This document shows, in pieces, positions 1 to 7,286 of a DNA stretch of 64,000 nucleotides (its first letter is position 1; each line of letters starts with the position of its first letter). The DNA is taken from assembly GCA_034189865.1 (NCBI GenBank), contig JAXHTV010000014.1:1-64000 (forward strand), written 5' to 3'. The DNA comes from Pseudomonadota bacterium. Its GTDB lineage: Bacteria > Pseudomonadota > Gammaproteobacteria > UBA5335. The notes beneath the pieces are model-generated. The model had not been told where the DNA came from. It ran no database searches and worked only from the letters and a program-made list of their open reading frames with translations. A program made the translations under genes and the position numbers.

Positions 1-391
1 CGAAGTTGGTCTCCAGTCCCCAAAGTGCCACCAGATACTGCGGACGCACGCCGAATTCGGCGTGAACCCGATCCAACAGCGCGCGGTGGGTTTGCATCAT
101 CGCCTGGCCGGTTTTAATGCGTTCTTCGGTGACGCTGCGCTGCAAGTAGTACCAAAAGGTGTAGATGAATTCGGATTGCCCCCCGCGATCTTTTTCCAGT
201 ACGTGTTGGCGCTGTTGAACGTTGGAAAAAGTGCTCTCCAGGGTGGATGGCGAGATCCCGCGCTGTTCGGCTTGTTGCCGCAAATCGGCAAGGCAGGTGT
301 CGAACGACACATGGTCGGCGAACAGCGGGGGTGCAAATAGAATGGTGGACAAAAATCCGAACAGTGGGGTAAGCCGGAAACGGGGGGACAT
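1..391 (-). CDS. Lytic murein transglycosylase, MltB type (3' part cut by window edge)
   Basis: This is the first 130 codons of a gene that runs off the left edge. The product begins with a hydrophobic signal peptide (MSPRFRLTPLFGFLSTILFA, then PPLFA) and continues into an MltB/SLT_2-like domain. The last visible residues are LWGLETNF, in which E127 is the expected catalytic glutamate of this family, which cleaves the MurNAc-GlcNAc bond of peptidoglycan in the periplasm to give 1,6-anhydro ends. The ATG at 391 is the only start that gives a complete signal peptide. The gene lies 52 nt downstream of a second MltB-type gene in the same direction, so the two are tandem paralogues and probably co-transcribed. 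Family call is firm from the conserved region; the C-terminal domain cannot be seen. Confidence 0.85.
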   Translation of the reverse strand, partial: MSPRFRLTPLFGFLSTILFAPPLFADHVSFDTCLADLRQQAEQRGISPSTLESTFSNVQQRQHVLEKDRGGQSEFIYTFWYYLQRSVTEERIKTGQAMMQTHRALLDRVHAEFGVRPQYLVALWGLETNF

Positions 392-443
392 CAACAGGCT
401 CCAATCCGCAAGTGGTGTATGGCCGGTGCCTTGGGTAGGGTCA

Positions 444-1709
444 TTATAACGATGGCGCAGCCGGGTCGGAATCGGTTTGCCGCGACTGTGATTCCATGCG
501 GAGTGCCTCAAGCAATCCTTGGTCGGCATGGCCGTCTGCCGGTAAGCCGGCCTGTTGTTGGAAAGCGCGGATGGCGGCCCGCGTTTTGGGACCCAAGCGA
601 CCGTCCGGTTCGCCACTGTCAAAGCCCAGGGCCGTCAGTTGGCGTTGAATGGTTTCCATCTCCGAAATTCTCAGCGCCTTCTCTTCGGGGGGCCGCTGCG
701 CTAACTCGCCGCCGCCGACGATGCGGTCTGCCAAATGTCCTACCGCCAGCGCGTAGGAAATCGATGCGTTCCAGCGCATGATGACCCGGAAGTTGTCATA
801 GACGATAAACGCCGGCCCCCGGTGACCTGCCGGTACGAGGATGGAACCTTGCAGGTCGCTGTTGGCCAAGGGGCGGCCATCGGCCCGAGTGATACCCAGG
901 GCCTTCCACTCCGTCACAGACTTGCGCGTGCTCAAGCCGGATTCCGCCCAGGGGAAATCCGCTGGTAATCTAACCTCCCGGCCCCACCGTTCTCCCGGTT
1001 GCCAACCGATGATTCGCAAGAAGTTCGCAGAAGACGCGAAAACGTCCGGCAGGCTGTTCCAAAGATCAATCTGACCATCGCCGTTGCCATCCACCGCATG
1101 TGCGCGGTAGGTCGAAGGTATGAATTGGGTATGCCCCATGGCGCCTGCCCATGATCCCCTCATGGCGTCCAGTTCGATGGCTTGTGAATCCAGAATGTGT
1201 AAAGCGTGGATAAACTCGTGGCCGAAAAATTCACTGCGACGCGTGTCACAGGCCAGCGTGGCCAGCGAGTCGAGTACGGGCAGTTTGCCGAAGTAACCGC
1301 CGTAGTTCGTCTCCAGACCCCAAAAGGCCACAAGATAGCGGGGCGGTACGCCGTAACTTCGGTAGACGTCCGCCAGCTGCGCTTGGTGCTGGGCCAGTTT
1401 GTCCCGGCCGGTGTCGATCCGCTTGGGACTGACGGCACGATCCAGGTAGCTCTGAAAGCTGGAGACGAATTCCGGTTGCTTGCGATCCAGCTCGATGATG
1501 CGCTCGTTGCGCTCGATGCTGGGAAACGCCGCTTCCACGGTTTGGGCCGAGACGCCATCGGCCAGCGCGCGGCCACGTAACTCGCTTAGGCAGTCATCAA
1601 ACGGCAACGGCTCGGTTGTTGAGTTGGAAGTGATACCAAGCGCCGGTGTCAGCACACCGAAGATGCAGGCACAGGCGTATACGCGTGATCGGCGGCTGAT
1701 GGCTCTCAT
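444..1709 (-). CDS. Lytic murein transglycosylase with C-terminal peptidoglycan-binding domain (MltB family)
   Basis: About 421 residues. An N-terminal signal peptide (MRAISRRSRVYACACIFGVL) leads to an SLT_2/MltB catalytic domain with the motif FWGLETNYGGYFG, whose Glu is the family's general acid, and GAMGHTQFIPSTY further on. The last 60 residues (METIQRQLTALGF...DGRLGPKTRAAI) form a PG_binding_1 domain. It cuts glycan strands in the periplasm. An in-frame ATG lies nine codons upstream at 1736, but the 1709 start places a normal signal peptide at the N-terminus, and the candidate -10 at 1758-1763 would leave only about 15 nt of leader for the longer form. It is the promoter-proximal member of a tandem pair with the gene at 391. 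Confidence 0.9.
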   Translation of the reverse strand: MRAISRRSRVYACACIFGVLTPALGITSNSTTEPLPFDDCLSELRGRALADGVSAQTVEAAFPSIERNERIIELDRKQPEFVSSFQSYLDRAVSPKRIDTGRDKLAQHQAQLADVYRSYGVPPRYLVAFWGLETNYGGYFGKLPVLDSLATLACDTRRSEFFGHEFIHALHILDSQAIELDAMRGSWAGAMGHTQFIPSTYRAHAVDGNGDGQIDLWNSLPDVFASSANFLRIIGWQPGERWGREVRLPADFPWAESGLSTRKSVTEWKALGITRADGRPLANSDLQGSILVPAGHRGPAFIVYDNFRVIMRWNASISYALAVGHLADRIVGGGELAQRPPEEKALRISEMETIQRQLTALGFDSGEPDGRLGPKTRAAIRAFQQQAGLPADGHADQGLLEALRMESQSRQTDSDPAAPSL

Positions 1710-1757
1710 GGGGCTAGTTATCCACGACCCGTTCATCGGTTAGTTAAGCGTTTGCAG

Positions 1758-1785
1758 ATTATAACTGTTCGCGTGGATTTGCCAT
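1758..1785 (-). promoter_or_regulatory. Candidate sigma-70 promoter of the lytic transglycosylase pair
   Basis: Read on the minus strand, TATAAT (1763-1758) is a perfect -10. ATGGCA (1785-1780) lies 16 nt upstream and matches TTGACA at four of six positions. The start site would fall near 1751, giving about 42 nt of leader to the ATG at 1709. The -35 is weak, so this is a prediction. Confidence 0.4.
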
Positions 1786-1850
1786 CGCTCGGGTTCGGTC
1801 GATGGGTGCGCCGCAGATGCTGATGTTTGTAAGGGCGGGTTAATGGTCAA

Positions 1851-1886
1851 TCCCCCACAGGGAGTTACCGAAATCCCTGTGGGGGA
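1851..1886. repeat. Perfect 13-bp inverted repeat, possible terminator
   Basis: TCCCCCACAGGGA (1851-1863) pairs exactly with TCCCTGTGGGGGA (1874-1886) around a 10-nt loop. It lies between the stop of the acyl-CoA synthetase gene (1987) and the candidate promoter of the lytic transglycosylase gene, so it may stop transcription from the former. It has no T-tract on either side, so it could equally be a protein-binding site or an mRNA 3'-end stabiliser. The rest of 1764-1986 shows nothing clear. Confidence 0.5.
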
Positions 1887-1986
1887 GGTGACACTTACGA
1901 ATCAAGCGCGTGGCAATTGACCTCCGCTATGCGGTTAGATCAGCGATGCCGCATGGGCCGGCCGTGTCACGCGTTTTTTCATTCGG

Positions 1987-3540
1987 CTAGATCTTTCTCT
2001 CGCGGCCTTCCCAGTACTTGTCGCGCAGGAAGCGCTTGTAGAGCTTGCCGGTGTCCAGGCGGGGAAGTTCGTCGATGAAATCGATGGAGCGGGGCAGTTT
2101 GTATTTGGCCAGGCGCTCCTTGCAGAAATCCAGCAGCTCTTCTTTTAAAGCTTCGCTTTCTTCGACACCGGCTTTGAGTTGGACGACGGCTTTGACTTCC
2201 TCACCCCACTCGTCGTTGGGGATGCCGAACACGGCCACATCCGAGACTTTCGGGTGCTCGATCATGGTTTTTTCCACTTCAGCCGGGTAGATGTTGACGC
2301 CACCGGAAATGATGAGGTCTTTGGCCCGGTCGCAGAGAAACAGCCAACCGTCCTCATCCAGCATGCCGATGTCGCCCACGGTGAAGAGGCCGCCGCGGAA
2401 ACTTTCCGCCGTTTTATCCGGCGCTTTGTGATACTCGAAGGTGCCCACCATAGAGGACATATACACATGGCCGGGTTCGTTCGGTCCCAGTTCGTTACCG
2501 TTGTCGTCGAAGATTTTTACTTGCGAGCCGGGCCAGGGTTTGCCGCAGGTTCCGGGCTTCTCGAGCCAGTCTGCCGACGTGGCCAGAGTGCCGCCACCTT
2601 CGGTCGCGCCGTAGTATTCGAACAGCACAGGGCCCCACCATTCGATCATTTTGCGTTTGGTTTCCGGGTTGATGGGCGCGGCGCCGTGAATGATGCACTG
2701 CACACTGGAGACGTCGTACTTGCTGCGTACCGCTTCAGGTAGATGCAACAGGCGCTCGAACATGGTGGGGACCATATGACTGACGGTAACCTTGTATTGG
2801 TCGATCAGACGCAGGGTTTCTTCAGCATCCCACTTGTCCATCAGCACCATGGTATGGCCCAAATGCATCGAGGCCGTACCGAAACCGCCGGGTGCGGCGT
2901 GATACAGCGGCCCGGTAACCAAATGCGTGCCTTCACCTGCCTGCAGCTTAAACAGGGCACCCAGCATGCCGGCCATGGTGGCGACCACGTCCGGATTACC
3001 TTCCTGCAGCTCCCGTTTCACACCTTTGGGTCGCCCGGTGGTGCCCGAGGTGTAGAGCATCAGCGTGCCGGCCTTGCGGTCTGCCGGCGCTTCGCTGCTG
3101 TGCTTGGCCAGTAAGTCATCGTAGGATTGAAATCCGGGGATCTCACCGCCGACCGAAAAACAGTAGGCAGGGTCGTAGTTGAGCTCTTGAACGGCCTTTT
3201 GGGCAGCTTCCGCGTGGCGCGCATGGGCGATAAATACTTTCGCCTCGCAGTTATCCACAATGTAGGCGACTTCCGGCCCCGTGAGATGATAGTTAATCGG
3301 TGTCATATAGAGACCGATTTGGTTAATGGCTAGAAAGCACTCGATCCATGCCGGATCGTTGTGCATGAGAATGGCGATATGGTCACGGAATCCCAGCCCC
3401 ATTTCGCGAAATGCATTGGACAATCTGTTGGCGCGATCGTCCACTTCCTGGTAGGTATATTCCCGGCCGTCCGCTGATACCAAGGCGATTCGCTCGGGAT
3501 GTTGTTTGGCGATTGCCCAAAAACCGGTCTTGATAGACAT
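1987..3540 (-). CDS. Acyl-CoA synthetase (AMP-forming, ANL superfamily)
   Basis: 517 residues, the usual length of a class I adenylate-forming ligase. The P-loop-like motif YTSGTTGRPKGVKRE begins at residue 163; YYGATEGGG and the hinge/core motif VGDIGMLDEDGWLFLCDR follow, and the C-terminal LPRLDTGKLYKRFLRDKYW carries the catalytic Lys. It is expected to activate a carboxylic acid to an acyl-AMP and then to an acyl-CoA in the cytoplasm; the chain length cannot be read from sequence. A strong ribosome site (GGAGGAG, about 5 nt before the ATG) fixes the start. It is divergent from the hemerythrin gene, and a perfect 16-bp palindrome (3681-3696) lies in the shared upstream region. Confidence 0.88.
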   Translation of the reverse strand: MSIKTGFWAIAKQHPERIALVSADGREYTYQEVDDRANRLSNAFREMGLGFRDHIAILMHNDPAWIECFLAINQIGLYMTPINYHLTGPEVAYIVDNCEAKVFIAHARHAEAAQKAVQELNYDPAYCFSVGGEIPGFQSYDDLLAKHSSEAPADRKAGTLMLYTSGTTGRPKGVKRELQEGNPDVVATMAGMLGALFKLQAGEGTHLVTGPLYHAAPGGFGTASMHLGHTMVLMDKWDAEETLRLIDQYKVTVSHMVPTMFERLLHLPEAVRSKYDVSSVQCIIHGAAPINPETKRKMIEWWGPVLFEYYGATEGGGTLATSADWLEKPGTCGKPWPGSQVKIFDDNGNELGPNEPGHVYMSSMVGTFEYHKAPDKTAESFRGGLFTVGDIGMLDEDGWLFLCDRAKDLIISGGVNIYPAEVEKTMIEHPKVSDVAVFGIPNDEWGEEVKAVVQLKAGVEESEALKEELLDFCKERLAKYKLPRSIDFIDELPRLDTGKLYKRFLRDKYWEGRERKI

Positions 3541-3680
3541 TGTGCTCCTCCATGTTGACAGGCACTTTTTTTTGAGCCGGCAAATTGAGTTATTTGTTGA
3601 GTGTTCGGCTCAGTTTGTGTTCAGCGATATACTGCGATTCTCTAAGATGCCGCCCTCGACAAGTCGATAGCTTACCGTAC

Positions 3681-3696
3681 TTGAACTGTTGTTCAA
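3681..3696. promoter_or_regulatory. 16-bp palindrome, possible operator for the acyl-CoA synthetase gene
   Basis: TTGAAC-TGTT-GTTCAA is a perfect inverted repeat with 6-bp arms, 141 nt upstream of the acyl-CoA synthetase start. Its form is like the operators of dimeric TetR-type fatty-acid regulators, but no regulator gene is adjacent and the match is to a shape, not to a defined consensus. Confidence 0.4.
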
Positions 3697-3740
3697 TCGC
3701 GAATTGGCCGAGCCTTGGCGATTGGGCCGTTTCGCGGGTT

Positions 3741-3782
3741 TTGATCCAGATCAAGGACCGTCGGCGAAGGCGTACGTAATAT
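3741..3782 (+). promoter_or_regulatory. FNR/Anr-type box and -10 element: class II promoter of the hemerythrin gene
   Basis: TTGATCCAGATCAA (3741-3754) matches the FNR consensus TTGAT-N4-ATCAA at every defined position. Its centre is 3747.5, so a class II site at -41.5 predicts a start at about 3789. TAATAT at 3777-3782 is then in the -10 position. No good -35 is needed or seen. This arrangement predicts anaerobic or low-oxygen induction of the downstream hemerythrin gene. Confidence 0.75.
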
Positions 3783-3853
3783 TTTTCATAATTGGGGTTC
3801 CAGGGAAGAGGCGTTGGGGGGCTCGCTGGGCCACCTCATCGCGAACAAACTCA

Positions 3854-4399
3854 ATGCGACATCTATTCACCCGCCTGAGTGTCGATCATCGGCGCATTGG
3901 CGACATTCTCGATTTGTTGGAACTCGAATTGGTGAAGCGCCAACAGGGTGACGACATGGAGATGTCGTTATTGCAGCAGTCGATTGGCTATTACGACGAG
4001 TACATGCACCGCTTCCATCACCCCACCGAAGACGTGATTTATCAACACGCCGTGCGTATTGACCAGGAACTCCAACCGTTGGTGGATGGGCTGCGGGTTG
4101 AACACGATCGTATGCGCGTGGCCACGCGTCGCCTTCTAGAGGAAATCGACGAGCAAGAAGTCCGGGCCGATCCTTCGCCAACGGTTCTCATTGCCGATTT
4201 GCGAAATTTTGTTTACATGGAGCGTCGCCATGTGAATTTTGAGGAAAAGACGGTCTTTCCCATGCTGCAAGAAACGCTGGAGTTCATTGACTGGGCGGCG
4301 GTTGAGCGGCAACTGCCCGATGTCGACGATCCGCTATGCGGCGATTCGGCCAGCGACAGATACCACGCCCTGAGTCAAATTCTGACCTCGCGAAATTAG
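3854..4399 (+). CDS. Hemerythrin HHE-domain protein
   Basis: 181 residues from the ATG at 3854. The four-helix di-iron pattern is visible: H12 (VDHRRI), H55/H56 with E59 (HHPTED), H84 (EHDRM), and H126 with E130 (RRHVNFEEK). Proteins of this family bind O2 or NO or act in iron and nitrosative-stress handling; the exact role here is not shown by sequence. The reading frame is open back to 3689, but the added residues are unlike the family and would lie over the FNR-type promoter, so the shorter start is preferred although its ribosome site is weak. Its promoter suggests FNR control. It stands alone between the acyl-CoA synthetase and htpG. Confidence 0.85.
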   Translation: MRHLFTRLSVDHRRIGDILDLLELELVKRQQGDDMEMSLLQQSIGYYDEYMHRFHHPTEDVIYQHAVRIDQELQPLVDGLRVEHDRMRVATRRLLEEIDEQEVRADPSPTVLIADLRNFVYMERRHVNFEEKTVFPMLQETLEFIDWAAVERQLPDVDDPLCGDSASDRYHALSQILTSRN

Positions 4400-4414
4400 C
4401 CTGTTCACCGACGG

Positions 4415-4443
4415 CTTGAAAATCCGCTGTTGTATCCCCATCT
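4415..4443 (+). promoter_or_regulatory. Heat-shock (sigma-32) promoter of htpG
   Basis: CTTGAAA (4415-4421), a 14-nt spacer and CCCCATCT (4436-4443) match the sigma-32 consensus CTTGAAA-N13-15-CCCCATNT at all defined positions. The predicted start is near 4450, leaving a leader of about 60 nt to the htpG ATG. Confidence 0.9.
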
Positions 4444-4508
4444 GATGTGGTTGGTTATGAACGACGAGCCGAAACGTTCCCTTTTTGGCTCGGCTTAGGA
4501 GTGAGTGA

Positions 4509-6428
4509 ATGTCGGAGACCAACGATCATCAAACCGAAACGCTCGGTTTTCAAACCGAAGTGAAGCAAATGCTGCACCTGATGGTGCATTCCCTTTATTC
4601 CAATAAAGAGATTTTTTTGAGAGAGCTGATTTCCAACGCGGCAGACGCGGCGGATAAGCTTCGGTTCGCGGCGTTGTCCGACGATTCGCTTTATGAGAGT
4701 GACCCGGACCTGCGCATTCGGGTGGATTTCGATGCCGAACAGGGCGTGATCCGCGTGGCCGACAATGGCATCGGCATGACGCGTCAGGAGGTCATCGAGA
4801 ATCTCGGGACCATCGCCCGCTCGGGTACGGCTCAGTTTCTCGCCCAACTTGGCGATGATCAAAAACGCAACGCGCAGCTGATCGGGCAATTCGGCGTCGG
4901 ATTTTATTCGGCCTTTATCGTTGCCGATCGGGTTGAGGTCTTCAGCCGCCGAGCCGGTGCGCTGCGGAGCGAAGGGGTGCATTGGGCGTCCACGGGTGAA
5001 GGCGATTATACCGTCAGCACTATCGACCGGCCGCAGCGGGGCACCACGGTCGAGCTTCACCTCAAACCGGCCGAGCGAGAATTTGCCGACCCTTACCGTT
5101 TGAGACACCTCGTTCGGACATACTCGGATCACATTTCTGTTCCGGTGTTGATGCCGCGGGAAAACGAGCCGGAAGAAGAGGCCACCGAGACCGTGGGTTC
5201 CGACGGCGCGTATGAGAGCGTCAACCAAGCGACGGCGCTGTGGGTTCGAGACCGCAATGAGATCACCGAGGACGAATACAAGGCGTTCTATCAACATGTA
5301 GCCCACGACTTTCAGGATCCGCTGTTGTGGAGTCACAATCGCGTCGAAGGGAATCTGGAATACACCACTTTGCTATACGTTCCGGCCCGCGCGCCTTTCG
5401 ATCTGTGGCAGCGAGACGGCAAGCGCGGTTTAAAGCTCTACGTCCAGCGGGTGTTCATCATGGACGGTGCGGAGCAGTTCTTGCCCAGCTACCTGCGCTT
5501 TGTTCGCGGTGTGGTGGATTCGAACGACCTTTCGCTGAACGTCTCGCGGGAGATGTTGCAGCAGGATCCGGCCATCGATTCCATGCGCAAGGCGATATCC
5601 AAGCGCGTGCTCGACATGCTGGAGCGGCTGGCGAAGGACGATCCCGAGGCGTATAGCAACTTCTATCGCGAGTTTGGCGAGGTGCTCAAGGAGGGGCCAG
5701 CCGAAGATCCCGCGAACGCGACCCGGGTTGCCCAACTGCTTCGGTTTTCCTCGACCTTCGACGCCAGCGCCGAGAAGAAGCGGTCCTTGGCGGACTATCT
5801 TGCCGCCATGCCGGAAGGTCAGGAAACAATCTACTATCTGGTTGCCGATAGTTTTACGAATGCGCAATCCTCGCCCCACTTGGAAGTTCTTCGTGCCAAA
5901 GGTATCGAGGTCCTGCTCTTGCACGACCGCATCGATGAGTGGTTGATGACGCATTTGCGCGACTATGAAGGCAAATCCTTCCAGGATGTGACCAAAGGCG
6001 AGCTGGATCTTGGTCAGATGGGTGAGGCTGAGCCTACCGATGCCGACGACGCTTCAGAACAAACCCATAAAGAATTGATCGACCGGGTTCAGCAGGTCGT
6101 CGGGGAGCGGGTCAAAGCGGTTCGTGTCAGCAAGCGCCTGACCGAATCGCCCGCTTGTCTGGTGCTGGATGAGCACGATATGGGGCGTCAAATGCGTGAG
6201 CTGCTCAAAGCTGGTGGCCAGACGCTGCCGGAAATGCCGCCCATTTTGGAGCTGAACCCGAGCCACCCCCTGGTGGGCCAGCTCGAAGCCACGTCGGACG
6301 AGGGTCGGTTCGAAGATTTGGCCCTGGTGCTTTTCGATCAAGCTCGGCTGGCGTCTGGCGAGCAACTTGCAGACCCGGCCGCGTACGTGAGACGCTTAAA
6401 CCATCTGCTACTGAATCTGATGCGGTAA
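4509..6428 (+). CDS. htpG: Molecular chaperone HtpG (bacterial Hsp90)
   Basis: 639 residues, close to the 620-640 usual for HtpG. The N-terminal GHKL ATPase has [24 protein letters not shown] and [13 protein letters not shown]; the middle domain has [11 protein letters not shown]; the C-terminal dimerisation domain ends in HLLLNLM. It is an ATP-driven cytoplasmic chaperone dimer. TTAGGAGTGAGTGAATG gives a strong ribosome site. Expression should be heat-induced from the sigma-32 promoter at 4415. A hairpin follows the stop codon and otsB begins 80 nt on, so some read-through into the trehalose genes is possible. Confidence 0.97.
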   Translation: MSETNDHQTETLGFQTEVKQMLHLMVHSLYSNKEIFLRELISNAADAADKLRFAALSDDSLYESDPDLRIRVDFDAEQGVIRVADNGIGMTRQEVIENLGTIARSGTAQFLAQLGDDQKRNAQLIGQFGVGFYSAFIVADRVEVFSRRAGALRSEGVHWASTGEGDYTVSTIDRPQRGTTVELHLKPAEREFADPYRLRHLVRTYSDHISVPVLMPRENEPEEEATETVGSDGAYESVNQATALWVRDRNEITEDEYKAFYQHVAHDFQDPLLWSHNRVEGNLEYTTLLYVPARAPFDLWQRDGKRGLKLYVQRVFIMDGAEQFLPSYLRFVRGVVDSNDLSLNVSREMLQQDPAIDSMRKAISKRVLDMLERLAKDDPEAYSNFYREFGEVLKEGPAEDPANATRVAQLLRFSSTFDASAEKKRSLADYLAAMPEGQETIYYLVADSFTNAQSSPHLEVLRAKGIEVLLLHDRIDEWLMTHLRDYEGKSFQDVTKGELDLGQMGEAEPTDADDASEQTHKELIDRVQQVVGERVKAVRVSKRLTESPACLVLDEHDMGRQMRELLKAGGQTLPEMPPILELNPSHPLVGQLEATSDEGRFEDLALVLFDQARLASGEQLADPAAYVRRLNHLLLNLMR

Positions 6429-6433
6429 CGCAC

Positions 6434-6462
6434 GCTGGCCAGACGTTGAGCGTCTGGCCAGC
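6434..6462 (+). terminator. Hairpin directly after htpG, terminator or attenuator
   Basis: GCTGGCCAGACG (6434-6445) and CGTCTGGCCAGC (6451-6462) form a perfect 12-bp stem with a 5-nt loop, starting five nt after the htpG stop. No T-tract follows, so it may be a leaky terminator, a processing site or a 3'-end stabiliser separating htpG from otsB. Confidence 0.55.
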
Positions 6463-6508
6463 CTCTCCAGGCCCTCGGATCCATGATTTCCAACCGTTGG
6501 AAGCGTGC

Positions 6509-7273
6509 ATGGATGAGTTGACAAGACACGAGCATCCACTCCCTGAGCTCGGCAATGAACACGCCTTGTTTTTGGACGTCGACGGTACGCTGGTCGATCT
6601 GGCAGCGCATCCCGATGCGGTGGTGCTGCAACATGACATGGTCACTGTTCTAAGCTTGGCCGAACGCCTGTTAGGCGGTGCTTTGGCCTTGGTCAGCGGG
6701 CGCTCCATTCGTGATGTCGACCGGTTGGTCGCGCCATTGGTTTTGCCTGTCGCGGGGCAGCATGGGGCGGAGCGGCGCGATATCGCGCGGCGGTATATTC
6801 ATCAAGACAGCATGGTTGCCGCGTTGGATCCTTTCCGAGAGGCGCTCGCTGAGCTTCACCGCGCCTTGCCGCCGTTATTCATCGAAGACAAAGGCATGAG
6901 CATCGCCGTGCATTACCGCAATGCGCCCGATCTGGCGGATCGTGTTCGCGCGGAGATCGACCGTTTGATGGCTCACAGCGGGATTGGGTTGGCAGTGCAG
7001 GCCGGCAAGATGGTTCTTGAGATTAAACACGCAGGCCATCACAAAGGCACCGCGATAGGCGAATTTCTGGGGGAACGTCCATTCGCAGGTCGCCAGCCGG
7101 TGTTCGTCGGTGATGATGTGACGGACGAAGACGGTTTTCGAGTAGTCAACGAGCGCGGCGGGATCTCTGTCAAAGTGGGCGAAGGACCAACCCAAGCCCA
7201 CCTCCGCGCCACCGGGCCGGACCAAATACGGCATTGGTTACGTGAGCAAGTGGCACGTATCGATCAGTCTTAG
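6509..7273 (+). CDS. otsB: Trehalose-6-phosphate phosphatase
   Basis: 254 residues. HAD-superfamily motif I is FLDVDGTLVDL (nucleophile D23, acid D25), motif II is ALVSGRSI and motif IV is FVGDDVTDEDGF. It removes phosphate from trehalose-6-phosphate made by OtsA, giving trehalose, a compatible solute. The ATG at 6509 has GGAAG in front; an in-frame ATG/GTG region further upstream (from 6446) would place residues over the htpG hairpin and is unlikely. It is the first gene of otsB-GH15-otsA-glk, an order in which the phosphatase precedes the synthase. Confidence 0.94.
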   Translation: MDELTRHEHPLPELGNEHALFLDVDGTLVDLAAHPDAVVLQHDMVTVLSLAERLLGGALALVSGRSIRDVDRLVAPLVLPVAGQHGAERRDIARRYIHQDSMVAALDPFREALAELHRALPPLFIEDKGMSIAVHYRNAPDLADRVRAEIDRLMAHSGIGLAVQAGKMVLEIKHAGHHKGTAIGEFLGERPFAGRQPVFVGDDVTDEDGFRVVNERGGISVKVGEGPTQAHLRATGPDQIRHWLREQVARIDQS

Positions 7274-7286
7274 GAGCAACAACAAG

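Noticed and set aside
4455-5336. Minus-strand open frame antisense to htpG
   Set aside because: No ribosome site and unlike any known protein; gltX and htpG-type shadows are common at this GC content.
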